Assembly: GCA_036346405.1 (NCBI GenBank)
Contig: CM070553.1
Location: 69,777,686 to 69,841,685, forward strand
From: Phyllostachys edulis
Lineage: Eukaryota > Streptophyta > Magnoliopsida > Poales > Poaceae
Length of the DNA stretch: 64,000 nt
Reading direction: 5' to 3'
The position numbers and the translations under genes were made by a program. Under the pieces are notes generated by a model. That model was not told the origin of the DNA and searched no databases. It saw only the letters and a program-made list of their open reading frames with translations. Each line of letters begins with the position of its first letter. The stretch's first letter is position 1. This document shows, piece by piece, positions 11,220 to 21,903 of this stretch.

Positions 11220-11250
11220 GGTACTGTAGCAACCTGGTACTGTAGCAACC
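11220..11250 (+). repeat. Two tandem copies of a 15-nt word in LTR A (3' copy)
   Basis: The same doubled GGTACTGTAGCAACC as at 1437-1467, so it is an inherited feature of this LTR family. Confidence 0.85.
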
Positions 11251-11393
11251 GAAATTGAGATGTAATTATTAATGTATAATTATGTGAATGTATGACTTGT
11301 ATGTGATTGATGCAATGTTGGTTAAGGATATATGCTAATAGTCACTAATCCTCGAACTATTGCATGGCATATATCCGAACCTAATTGTTGGAT

Positions 11394-11398
11394 TGTTA
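11394..11398 (+). repeat. Target site duplication of B, left copy
   Basis: TGTTA lies directly before the TGTAACATCC start of B and is repeated at 40949-40953 directly after its CTCACA end. Joining the flanks restores the continuous LTR A sequence known from the 5' copy (around 1608-1612). Confidence 0.93.
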
Positions 11399-11939
11399 TG
11401 TAACATCCCAAATGTATAATTAGGGTTATTAAAGTATAATTATATGTGTAGAAATTAAAACTTTTTCTCACAACTTGAAAACCCCTAAAATCTCATGTAA
11501 TTTTGTCCAAGAGTTGTGTAATCCAAAACACAAAGCTCTTGTTGACCAAAAGTCAAATTCTTTTTCCAATTATCTTTAATCTTGTGCCCAACAATTGAAA
11601 GTATTTTCCTTGGTCCTAAAACCGATGGGACCCTCTGAAAAATATCACAAGTTGTAAAACTAGTTTGATAAATTTTGGAAGTAAAACAATCCTTTAAACA
11701 ACCTTAACAAATTTCCTGAGAAAAATACATTGCATAATAACCTCTGGAAATTTTATGCAAGGTTAATCTCATTGCCAGCAAGCTCCAGTTAAAATTTCAT
11801 CAAATTTGGAGTTCCTTTGCTATCTCAAATAATTCTGCTAAGCTTCAATTGTTAAAAACTAAATTTAAAAGCCTACACTGCTCCTTGGCTAGCTATATTC
11901 AAAGTCGGTCCAGCCCAACCATGTCTCAGCACCTCAAAG

Positions 11940-14460
11940 AACCTCATCTCCACTTTGATCAAATCGCAGCTGGATTTACATCCAACCGCCACGATTTCCT
12001 CCCATGTTAACACCGCAAAGACCTCCCCACCTCATGAGGTCATTACCGTTGGATCAGTGATCCATGGTCATGACCTCCCTCGTGTTAAACCTCAAAGACC
12101 TCCTCGAGTCGTTAAACCATCGCAGCGAGGTCATCCCATTTGTTGAGGTCGAGCCTGGATCAAATCCAATGTACCACGACCTCCTCATCAACATACTCAA
12201 CAGTCCTCCCATTTCACGTGAGGTCATAGCCCTGGATCCAAGATCCATGGCCCCGACCTCCCTCACCGTAAACTAAGCAAACCTCCCACCTAACCAAGGT
12301 CGTAGCCATTGATCAAATCCAACAAACACGACCTCCCGTGCTATCAAGCACTCACAACCTCCCCATCTTTTGTTGTGCACCGTTAGATTAAAATCTACTA
12401 CCACGACCTCCTTTTGTCTCATGCACTGCATCTCCCCAACAAGACGGAGGTCATAGCCCTTAGATCTAAATCTAAAGGCCCCGACCTCCCTTGCGCTATG
12501 CAAGCTCAGACCTCTACCTCTTTTGATCGAACCCTTAGATCTAAATCTAACGGTCCCGACCTCCCTTGCTCGCTATGCATCATATCGACCTCCCCATCGT
12601 CGCTGCCCTTGATTTAAATCCAAAGGCCATGACCTCCCTCATGTCCTTTTGATCGCGGCGTTAAGTCCTCACCGGAGGTCCACACCGCTGGATGGAGATC
12701 CAACGCTTGACCTCCCGTCCCTTTTCCTCACGCGTGCTGCTGACATGAAATCGAGGGCCACGACCTCCCCATCTCTGATCGTGGTGGCCGGACCTCCTCC
12801 CACCACTTAAAACATAACGGTTCAAAAATTGATCCGATGGTTAGACCTCTCCTGTGTCTTATCCAACGGTCACCAAGACCTCCCCGTTCTTCTCCTTCCT
12901 CCGATGCTGCATGCGAGCTCGAGCGGAGCACGCGCCGCCAGCCTCTCAGCACCTTTTTAATTTTCCCTCGCCGACCAAGATTTAATGCAGTGTCACCTTT
13001 TTCAGTCAAGACAGTTCACACCCTGTCAACTTTACATCTTGTCCAATGTCCTAGACTGTGCTATGGGCCAAGCTCACCATGAGCTTAGCCAGGGTCTATG
13101 ACCTCCTGCCCAAGTATAAAGCCCCATTGTTCCCTCCCTGTAGCTTCTTTGGCACTCCTTCAAGTTCTAGCTTGCATCGGTGCCTTCTAAGCTTTGCTCT
13201 TCCACTCACCTCCCATCTTGGCCGCCATTGTTGAGGACCTTGGAGCTTCTCAGAGCTCAGAGTTCCAAAGTGGCCCTCTTTCAAACCTTGCTCACTCTTG
13301 CTCCTAAAGACCTCCTCGAAGTTAACCCTAACTTGAATTGTTTGGGCATTTTTCAGAGGTGGACAAAGTCGAGCTTGGGGTCGGAGCTTTGGGTGGAAGC
13401 TTCACCGCTTCCCAACTCGTCATCACCTCCACGACCTCCTCAAAGACCTTAGGACCTCCTGTACACCCCCGTTAGTCCTTTAGATGCCGGCACCCGCTGA
13501 ATGCATGTTATGGAGCTTAAGTTTTGGCACACGCTGATTGTCGACGGAGCTCCATTTTGCATTTTCGTAGTTTGGCCGTGGCCGGTCATCTTTTGACCTT
13601 TCTCCGCCGACGGCGCTCAAGGCCGCCGCCGCCGTTGAGAGGAGGACCATTGCGCGCATGGTTATTATGGACCCAACCAGATCATTGGACCTCACCGCGG
13701 CTCTACATCGCCGGCGAGATCACTTCTTCCCGCCGATTTTGTTTGACGTCCCGAGCGTGTCATTGTCGCTTTTAGGACATAAATTCACCGCTTTAAATGC
13801 CCAATCATTGCAATCATGGGGTTAGCGATAAATGCCATTAAACCCGCTTCTTGTGCGCGAGATGAAACCTCTCGCTGACCTCCTCATGGTCCCGCAAGAT
13901 TTATTCATGTCCAAGTGCGTATGAAGAAGTTAAGGGCTGGTTCGACGCCCGCATTCTCCGAGGAGATCCGAGCGCCCAAGACCTCCTTGCGCAATCATAG
14001 CCGCCTGCACCTCCTCGGAGGTCTCAGAACGCTTAGACCTCCGCTTAAGACCTCCCCGGCCATCTCAGCCTTTCATGACCTCCCCGTAGATCTTGACCGC
14101 CAAGGTCCTCCTCGACGATCTCGACCATCAAGGACCTCCTTGAACATTCGATCGCCCAGACCTCCTCCGTGAGGTCCCGACGATGTAGATTTTCCTCAGG
14201 AGATCTTGATAGTTTGACCTTCCTTTGGAAGATCTCAACCGCTGAGGACCTCCCTTAGATCTGGTCCGCTCCTGACCGCTTTTGTTGTGGTCCGTTGATT
14301 TCGTGATTCACGGCCCCGACCTCCCTCACTCGCAAGATGTAGTGCTAGGAGGTCCAGGACCTCTGACCTCCCGAGCTGCAGGCAAGAATTACCTGGGAGG
14401 TCTGAGCCGTTAGATCTATGATCTGTGGCTCACGCCCTCCCATGTCCTTATGGGTTTTAG
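11940..14460 (+). repeat. U3 quasi-palindrome region of B (5' LTR)
   Basis: Dense in GACCTCC and its complement GAGGTC, arranged as serial imperfect palindromes of about 40-45 nt centred on words such as TTGGATCAAATCCAA and TTAGATCTAAATCTAA. Most lie upstream of the TATA box at 13115, and a looser set follows at about 13960-14450. Family B/D has this throughout. It may act as a repeated enhancer or form hairpins; neither is tested. Confidence 0.75.
13115..13120 (+). promoter_or_regulatory. TATA box of LTR B (5' copy)
   Basis: CAAG-TATAAA-GCCCC, repeated in the 3' LTR at 37201. The position, 1.7 kb into the LTR after the palindrome array, fits a U3 promoter, with transcription starting near 13145-13155. 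Confidence 0.6.
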
Positions 14461-15194
14461 AAATTCCAAGACATTCTTAATTATGAACCTAAATAAGGTA
14501 TAAACTTTAGAATTTCATATCTTTCTCATTTTAAATCCATTTGAGGTCATTCAAAGTATGTTGGCTCTGTCTTGGACTTGACTTTAATCCAAAAATGATT
14601 GTAAGTTGAGTTCAACTCCAGAGCACAGTTTGCCATTAGATTTTAAAACCAACTTTAAAATATACACTTAAATCAATGCTTAACTTGTAAAATACAAAAC
14701 TAATGCTCTATAGATTATTTTTGGGTGAGACCAACTTTGTTGGTTTCTATTAATGAACTCACTGTGAAAATTAGTTTTGAGCATGTTGCTGTTAGGAAAA
14801 TGAGGACTTGTGCATTATAATTTTGTTCAAGTTCTTGTTTTTGAAAAATTATAGAAAGTGCAATATAGCCCCAAATGAGGTGAACTCAATTGTGTTATTC
14901 ATCTCATGAGGTGCTGGTTTTACAGTAAAAATTTCAGCTTCACATCTGTTCTAGAAAATGTTGCCTCATAATTAAATTAATGAATAGTGCAGTTTGGTAT
15001 TTTAGGGGCTGAGCAGAATTGTTCTGCTCATAACTTTTGCATTAAGAATCCAAATCAATTGGTTCTTGTTGCAATATTCCCTAAAAATCATCCTCTTGCT
15101 GCTGTAGAAAATTCAGAGAATTTGGAGTTCGTTTGTTGTGCTGTCTTTGTTGTTTTTCGTCGTTCTTATCGGTTCTTTCTCGCTTTTCCGTTAG

Positions 15195-15247
15195 GTTTCG
15201 ACATTTGTGGTGTGACCCTCCGTAACAAATTGACCAGCAACAGCAAG
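15195..15247 (+). other. Putative small LTR exon (B, 5' LTR), shortened
   Basis: The same exon as at 39303-39365 but 10 nt shorter, apparently by deletion between two GTGA words. It still begins after CCGTTAG and ends CAAG before GCAAGC. The deletion changes the phase, so this LTR copy could not encode the peptide as read. Confidence 0.45.
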
Positions 15248-15979
15248 GCAAGCAGTTTGATCATTTCCATCATTGTCCCATTACTTTAAAGCTTAATATA
15301 TCGTTTTACTTCTATGTATGCATGCTACTTTGTGTTAAATGTCGCTAGCAAGCCTATAGTTGCATAATCTGTAGGAATTGTTTATCCTCTACTACCCTGA
15401 GCCTAGGTTATTTGCTGTGGTGGGAGCTCGTTGGATGAGCTCCTATCACTTAGTAGTTTCGATTTAAATTGCTTAGACATGCTTAGTTTTCGGTAGAATG
15501 GGCGATCATCGACTTAGTCGATGGTCTTGATCACTCAAAACTGATTATTACTCTTATATGTCCAGCACTTGTGCTTTGATTAATTTGTAAAATCAAAAAC
15601 TGAAAATAAAAGATTGATTTAGACTTGGGCATATTGGATGGATGGCGTGGTTTTTGGATGTGGTGGTATGCCCGTCCCTAAGGACCGAGTACTTGGGTCA
15701 CTAAGTTGTTTATTTTATGATTAACCACACGAGGGGCATATGGAACCCTCTTGACTAAGTACTTTGGGCGGTGTTAATTGGGGTCGCCGGTTGGTGTGTT
15801 TTTAAAGATAAAATGTGTGTGTGATGTGGGAGGGAGCATTAGCTTCCTGAAGGTTGTGTGATGTCTCCTTCTCCCGTGGGTTGTGCGACTCAGAATTAGC
15901 ATTGTCCATTGAAATGTCTCAGAGACTTAGCTGCGCAAGCACACCTAAGGTAGTGTGCTTAAAGGAAAGGCGGTCCGAC

Positions 15980-16040
15980 GTGTGGGTACAGTGGTACACC
16001 CTGCAGGATAAAACTATTCAATAGCCTCGCCCTAGGTTAT
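15980..16040 (+). promoter_or_regulatory. Conserved LTR double-palindrome block (B, 5' LTR)
   Basis: TGTGGGTACAGTGGTACACC, CCTGCAGG, ATAAAACTATTCAATAG, CCTCG. The 3' LTR copy reads CTGCAGGG and TATTCGAATAG, so this copy lacks single bases at a CNG and a CG site. Confidence 0.75.
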
Positions 16041-16340
16041 GGACATGCTTGGTAAGGTCGCTCAAGACTAGACTACAACCTTTAATTAAAACTTGACATG
16101 GTTGGTATGAACGGGAGTTCATGCTATTGTTGTGGTGACTTGGGTTGGTCACTTCCGTGTTGTTCTTGTTGTTGTTATTATGTTATTTATCTCGTTGTTA
16201 TTTCAACAATTAAAAATGCTTTGTCAAATTGCTTTCAATCTACTATATTATTGCAAATGAAACTTGCTTTATGCTAAAATGAGTCCAAAGCCTCATCCAC
16301 TTAAATAAAGCTTGCATATAGCTAAATTATAGTTCTCGTT

Positions 16341-16420
16341 ATCTTACACGTCATTTTATGCAGTACAATAAACAATTTATTGTACTCATTTGCTTTGCTT
16401 AACAACTTTGTTGCAGAGGA
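16341..16420 (+). promoter_or_regulatory. Conserved hairpin and 3' splice-site block (B, 5' LTR)
   Basis: Holds AGTACAATAAA and the opposing TTTATTGTACT, forming a strong hairpin, then a T-rich stretch ending TTTGTTGCAG before AGGAGGTAGAG. This is the family-B version of the block seen in the other LTRs. Confidence 0.65.
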
Positions 16421-16817
16421 GGTAGAGCCCAAAGGGCTTTACTTTTGTGAGTCAGTGCGGTGGTTGGGAGAGCGACTAGCTTGGCGGTCCAGGCCATTGC
16501 CTTGTGGGCTAAAGGCACACCGGTTGGTTCTTATTTTGGGCCATCTTTATGGCACTTTTGCTTCGCTGTTATCTTTTGTAATTATTGCTATTTGGCCTAA
16601 GGGCCTCTCTTTGTAATATCTATTCCATATTAATGTTAACTTCGGGTTTGTTGCTTATGTACTATGTGTTGTATGGAATTGATGCATTCTTTTGTTGTGA
16701 GGTATGTGTACGCATTCGGGAAGTATACATCTCTCGAGACCGAGTTTATTTGGTTGATAATACTAGGTCAATTGGATGACTAAGTATTATGAGCCTAATA
16801 AACGCCTGGGTCTCACA

Positions 16818-17577
16818 AAAGTTGGTATCGAGCCGTTATGACCGTAGTAACGCAAGCTTGGTCGCCTTAGGATATTTTGAAAACCTATTTTCAAAGCATC
16901 AAATGAGTTTTGAAAGCTTAGGTAAAATTCTTGATTTTATTCCTTACCTATCTTAGCTTTCTTCTCATCCCACTCTAATTTGAGTTTTAAAAATTGTTTT
17001 CCTCTGTTCCCTTCCACACAATAGTTGTTATCGATTAATGGGGTTTTGGGGAATCAATGAGTTTGGCAAATTGAAGTGTTAGCTGCCCATCTACAAGGTT
17101 TTGAAGCTTCGAATGGCCAATTTCGATCGAAGCTTGATGCAAAATCTGGACAGCAAGCGTCAATTTCCGGACAGCAAGCTCAAAGGTTCTAAATAGGATA
17201 GAAAATGAGAGGTTAAATCAACAAAAATTTGTGGGAATAAAAGGGTAAGACGTGATACTAGTTAGCTAAGTATCTAACACTTATTTCGCTGCATTAACCT
17301 TGCTCTCTAATAGTTTTAGATCTCATCTTACAATCTGATTTTTAATCTTCTCGATCAATTACTCGTTCATTCAATACGGGTTAGTTGAGTTGAGAAGTTG
17401 AGCCTTGCTTTTGGGGTTTCTTGGATGTTTTTGGAGTCTATTAGAAGCTTTTTAAAGTATAATTACCCGCTGTTTTGGCTTTCGTTTAGGGTGATATTCC
17501 ATTCCCCTGGTCGCTGGCTTTGCTTTCCTTAAGGCTTTGTTTTCGGTTTAGTTGCTAACCAAATTTCATTGTAACAG
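16818..17577 (+). other. Element B leader
   Basis: From the LTR end to the gag ATG at 17578. It holds the primer site and a duplicated word around CCGGACAGCAAGC near 17150-17185. No coding potential is seen. The leader of D (57153-57925) is closely similar. Confidence 0.75.
16823..16834 (+). promoter_or_regulatory. Primer-binding site of B (tRNA-Met)
   Basis: TTGGTATCGAGCC, of which TGGTATC-GAGCC matches the initiator tRNA-Met complement except for one missing A. D has the perfect form. Confidence 0.88.
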
Positions 17578-18640
17578 ATGGCCGGACGACTCAGAGCGCC
17601 AAGGCCAGTACTGGTCCGGACGAGGAGCTCTCCTCCTCCGACCATGGCCGAGGTTCTTCTTCAGATCGAGCGAACCGCACGGATGACCGGAGAGTTCTAT
17701 CGACGCCATCGCGCAACACCACCGCACTTACCGGAGCTTCGTGATCCGGGCCGTGAATGCCCATCAACCGCGTGGAGGACTCATGAGTTTCTTCTGACTC
17801 AGCCCCTACCTTTTCCCGGCCCGAGGACCTGCTGGATGCGACGATTGGCTTGGCTCGTGGAGCGAAGCTCAGATCGCGCAGTGCTAGGAGCACGAGAAGG
17901 CGCTGTCAGATCGCACCACCGGAGGGTGCAGCTTTGTCATGGTGGGAGAGCTGCCATGCAGCCCGCAGACCACACCGCTTGGGAGGAGTTTCAGACGCCT
18001 TCCGTCTGGCTCACATCCTCGCCGCTTGATGGAGATCAAGAAGCAGAGTTTTTGCGCCAAGCAAGGGCGTGGCTCACCATGGAGTATGTCTACGAGTTCA
18101 ACCATCTAGCTCGTTATGCTCCCGAGGATGTGGCCACCGATATGGCTAAGGTGCCAAGTTCAGCGTGGCTTGTCCGAGGAGTCAAGGACAAGCTATCCAT
18201 TGTCGACTTCCCGATTTTCAGACCTTGGTCGACAAGGCCATCGTCACGAAAGCATGCGGCTCGAGAGCTTATGGACTCCGCAAGCGCAAGTGGAGGCCCA
18301 TAAGTCATCCAGGCCGCTTCCCCCGTCCCCGCCTCGGCAGCCTCAGGGTACCACTCACTCTTCGGCGCCCCGAGGTCACTCGCCTCGCTTCGCCCTTCGC
18401 AGTCGTGTCTCACCACGCACCATGCGAAGTCGCAGAGCGGCCCCGCAACCCGGCCGCCGGGTCACATGTTTCTCATGCAACCGTAAGGGCATTATGCTAA
18501 CCAATGCCCTAAGAAGACAGAGCACCCTCGCCCTAATGGAGGACGCGGGCCGAGGTGGTGCATCTCAGACCGAAGATCGCCCCGCTACCCAAGGCGTGGG
18601 TAGTGGTCGCGGCTAACGCCATCACCGCAGAGGAGGCTCA
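17578..18640 (+). pseudogene. gag: Element B gag, frameshifted
   Basis: Nucleocapsid polyprotein. The ATG follows TTGTAACAG, the same context as in D. It opens MAGRL, then a proline-rich stretch and TMAEVLL, then MTGEFYRRHRATPPHLPELRD. The central core is scrambled between frames, but GGRAAMQPADHT, YVYEFNHLARYAPEDVATD and KDKLSIVDF are clear. The CCHC knuckle region (about 18464-18515) is frame-broken. It matches gag of D piece by piece, so there is no doubt about identity. As read it gives only fragments. Confidence 0.88.
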
Positions 18641-18654
18641 GAGGCACCCGACGC

Positions 18655-19060
18655 CGTGCTAGGTACACTTTCGTTAACTCTCACCCTCGCCATCGTCTTT
18701 GTTTGATTCAGAGCATCTCATTCCTTTGTTTCGAAGTCTTTTGTCATTGCTTGAGAGCTTTTTTCTCTCCATTGTCGGCCCCGCTACTCATTCGCTTCTC
18801 CGGTTCGGAGTTGAGAGTCAATCTGAGTGTAGGATGTTCCTATCGAGATCGGGGGTAGGTTTCTTAGCTTAACCTTATCCTTCTCCATTCAGCGAGTCTT
18901 GATGTGATTCTTGGCATGGATTGGTTGTCCCAAAGACATGGGGCAAATCGATTGCGCCAGAAGCTCATCTCTATCTAGTCCCTCCCATGAAGCAGGTGTT
19001 CGCTTCTCACCAAGTCGCTAGATCCTCATCTCTTCGGCTAGCTTAAGTCCCAACAGTTTG
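18655..19060 (+). pseudogene. pol: Element B protease, broken
   Basis: Aspartic protease equivalent of 59030-59407 in D. The active-site region near 18700-18720 reads TTTGATTCAGAGCATC, one base short of the DSGAS coding in D. GMDWLS is still visible near 18915-18935. Several further frame changes are present. Inactive as read. Confidence 0.82.
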
Positions 19061-19950
19061 TGACTTTGTTGATGTCTTTCCCGCTGATCTTCCAGGATGC
19101 CACCCGCTCGAGACCTCGAAGTTTGTCATTGAGTTGGCTCCTGCATCGCCCCTATCTCAAAGAGGCCTTATCGGATGCCACCGAACTAATTGGTAGAGTT
19201 GAAGAAGCAGCTAAGGAGCTGCAAGAGAAGGGTTCATTCGCCTAGCTCATCTCCTCGTGGGGTTGTCCGCTATCTTCTTCAAAGAAGAAGGATTTGGTAT
19301 TTTACGATAAAAGGCCGATTATCGCCCACTTAATGAAGTGACAGAAGAACAAGTTTCCTTTGCCCCGCATTGACGATCTCTTCGATCAATTAACCGGAGC
19401 TCGAGTTTTCCAAGATTGATTTGAGAGGATATCATCGTTCAGATTCGCCCGAGGATATTCCAAAGACGGCGTTTCTACTCGCCACGGCTTGTATGAGTAC
19501 ACCGTCATGTCATTCGCTTAACCAATGCTCCCGCTTTGTTCATGAACCTCATGAATTCGATATTCATGGAGTATTTGGATAAGTTTGTCGTGGTCTTCAT
19601 CGATGATATCCTTATCTATTCCCGTAACGATGAGGAACACGCCGAGCATCCGCTTGTGTTAGGCAAGTTACGTGAGCACCACCAGACGCCGTTCAAAAGT
19701 GCGATTCTCGTTGAAGGAAGTGGCCTTCTTAGGCCATATTCTTTCAAATAGAGGCGAGCGCTGATCCTAGCAAGGTCAGCGATGTTCTTTCATGGAGTCA
19801 CTGCTTTCGTCACCGATGTGCGGAGTTTTCTCGCTTAGCGGATATTATCGCCGCTTATCGAGAACTTCTCCAAGATCGCGGGCCGGCGACGGAGTTGCTC
19901 AAGAAGGACAAGAAGTTCGTGGTCCGCTAGGTGTGAGGAAAGTTTCCAAT
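19061..19950 (+). pseudogene. pol: Element B reverse transcriptase, broken
   Basis: The N-terminal half is frame-scrambled (KIDL near 19408, GLYEYTVMSF near 19488). An open piece from 19536 reads into KFVVVFIDDILIYSRNDEE, keeping the catalytic FIDD. The thumb and connection follow in broken frames (SFLA and YYRR equivalents near 19826-19865). It is the same enzyme as in D and not translatable in one piece. Confidence 0.88.
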
Positions 19951-20350
19951 ACTCAAGAAGCGCTTTGACCACCGCCTCCTGCTCTTGTTCTTCCCGATAT
20001 CCATCGGCTTCGATATCTTTTATGCGCTGCTTCGCCGAGGCCTTGCTTGTGTCCTTATGCAAGAAGGCAAGGTAGTGGCCTATGCATCAAGGCAATTGAG
20101 ACCTCATGAACTCAACTACCCTACTCATGACTTGGAGTTGGATTCTGTGATTCATGCACTTAAGATTTGGCGACATTACCTAATCGGAATCGCTAGAAGT
20201 GTATTCGGATCACAAGAGCCTTAAGTATTTGTTCACCCAAATTTGACTCAACCTCGTGAAAAGGAGATGGATGGAGTTGATCAAGGATTATGACATGGGT
20301 ATACACTACCATCCGGCAAGGCTAATGTCGCTGCCGGCGCGCTTAGTCGC
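19951..20350 (+). pseudogene. pol: Element B RNase H and tether, broken
   Basis: An open piece at 19985-20224 reads FDIFYALLRRGLACVLMQEG where D has the catalytic FCDAS, so the first active-site Asp is missing as read. VVAYASRQLRPHELNYPTHD and ALKIWRHYLIG follow intact. KDYDMGIHYHP lies near 20285-20315. Inactive as read, but the lost residues coincide with small indels. Confidence 0.85.
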
Positions 20351-21864
20351 AGCGCATTGCCATGCCTTGTTGTCCAGTGAGCTTCACCGCTTCTTCCGAA
20401 GAGTTTCAGCTGCCTCAACTTGGGTTTAGTTGAGCGTGGTTCTCTCGCTGCCTTGGTTGTGCAACCAACCTTGGTGGATTGGATCAAGTCCGCCAGCAGC
20501 TGGATGTTGGAGTGAGCCACATTAAGGCAAATGTTAAGAACGGAACGACCAAGTGCTTCTCTCGAGGATGAGCATGGCGTCGTGAGGTTCGGCAACGCCT
20601 TGTGGTTCCAAAGGACATGGAGTTGCGGAATTTAATCCTCCGCTAAGCCCATGATTCGCTTTTATCCATTCATCCCGGCCACAAAGATGTATCAAGATCT
20701 CCGCCAGAGATTTTGGTGGACCCAATGAAGAGGGAGATCGCGGTTCGTTGTCGAAAAGCGACGCGTGTCGTCGTCAGTCAAGGTCGAGCATCGCCCCGCC
20801 GATCGCTTCACTTTTGCCAATTCTCGAGTGGAAGTGGATTCGATCGAATGGACTTCATCACCGGTCTACCCACATCCTCAAGAAGAATGATGCCATTTGG
20901 GTCGCCATCGATCGATTGACTAAGGTGGCACATTTTCTTCCCACCAAGACCGACCTTCGTAGGTCTTTTGGCGAACTCTACATCGCCTCGATCGTGAGTT
21001 TGCACGGTGTCAAGACGATCGTGTCGGATGGTGGATCCTTTTCACGCCTCGCTTTTGGCATAGCTTGCAAGAGGCTATGGGCACTGTTTGCTTTCAAAGA
21101 CGGCATTTCACCCCAAACCGATGGTCGACCGAGAGGGTCAACCAAGTTTTGGAAGACATGCTTCGTGCTTGTGTCCTTTCGTATGGGAAGCATTGGGAGA
21201 AATGCTTGCCATTCGCCGAAGTTTTCTTATAACAACAAATTTTCAGCCGCCTCGATGGCACCATTTGAGGCCTTATACGGAGAAAGTGTAGAACCTCGTT
21301 GAACTGGTCGAGACCGTGAGAGACCTCTTTGGCCCTTGACTCAATCAATGAGGCCGAGCGCCAAGTCCAAATTTTATTCGTGAGCTGCCATGCACGCTCA
21401 ATCTCGCAAAAGAGCTATGTGGACCGCCATCGACGTGAGTTACGCTTTTGAGCCTAATGACTTTGTTTATCTCAAAGTCTCTCCTTTGAAGGGCCATCAA
21501 CGCTTTCAAGCCAGGGCAGTTGGCTCCTCGATATGTCGGTCCCTACCGCTATCGAGAAGAAGGAGCTGCTGCTATAAGTTGGAGTTGCCACCTGCACTTG
21601 AGGGGTACATGATGTTTTCCATGTGTCCCAGCCTAAGAAGTGCCTCCTGTTCCAACCGAGGAAGCTCCGCTGGAAACTCGATGTCCAACCCGATTTGACC
21701 TATCGCGAGCACCTGCTCACAGACTCGATGAGTCCGAACGAAGGACAAGGAATAAGACCATCAAGTTCCTTAAAGTTCAAGTGGTCAAACCATTCGAGGA
21801 TGAGGCTACTTGGGAAAGAGAAGATCGCTCACAGGCGGACTATCCATCTTTCTTTATCGAGTGA
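20351..21864 (+). pseudogene. pol: Element B integrase with chromodomain, frameshifted
   Basis: Equivalent to 61014-62312 of D. The HHCC finger region (about 20630-20760) is frame-broken. The first Asp sits in RMDFITGLPT (about 20846-20875) and the second in TIVSDGG (about 21014-21034). The Glu region near 21120-21140 is off frame by one base. SYNNKFSAASMAPFEALYG is readable. The chromodomain (about 21745-21862) keeps NKTIKFLKVQ and DEATWERED but has lost bases between them. The stop TGA is at 21862-21864. Confidence 0.88.
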
Positions 21865-21868
21865 GCCA

Positions 21869-21903
21869 AATCTCTGGACGAGATTTCTGTAAGGGGGAGA
21901 TTT
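21869..21903 (+). promoter_or_regulatory. Element B palindrome and polypurine tract
   Basis: AAATCTCTGGACGAGATTT, a near-perfect inverted repeat, is followed by AAGGGGGAGA (21891-21900) and TTT before the LTR start. The tract primes plus-strand synthesis. Confidence 0.88.

Larger units (their letters stand above)
6829..11398 (+). repeat. Element A 3' LTR, left part
   Basis: Starts TGTAACAGCC right after the polypurine tract and runs to the insertion point of B. With 40954-41074 it totals about 4.69 kb. From about 9749 it duplicates the 5' LTR. It holds a GC-rich U3 stretch (about 7420-8150), a TATA box, and the conserved late-LTR blocks described separately. Open frames inside it are not credible genes. 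Confidence 0.93.
11399..16817 (+). repeat. Element B 5' LTR
   Basis: Starts TGTAACATCCC and ends GGGTCTCACA, with the primer site just after. It is 5419 bp, long for this group. In order it holds an AT-rich start, a GACCTCC-rich U3 (about 11940-14460), an AT-rich middle, the small-exon remnant (15195-15247), and the two conserved blocks (15980-16040 and 16341-16420). No host gene. Confidence 0.94.

Noticed and set aside
10886..11245. 119-codon frame at the end of LTR A
   Set aside because: The hydrophobic N-terminal wording comes from T-rich LTR DNA. It uses a different reading of the 11036-11097 interval and is broken in the 5' LTR copy.
17578..18303. 241-codon frame taken as an intact gag of B
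   Set aside because: It switches among gag frames relative to D and lacks much of the core; it is a mosaic made by indels, so it is called a pseudogene.
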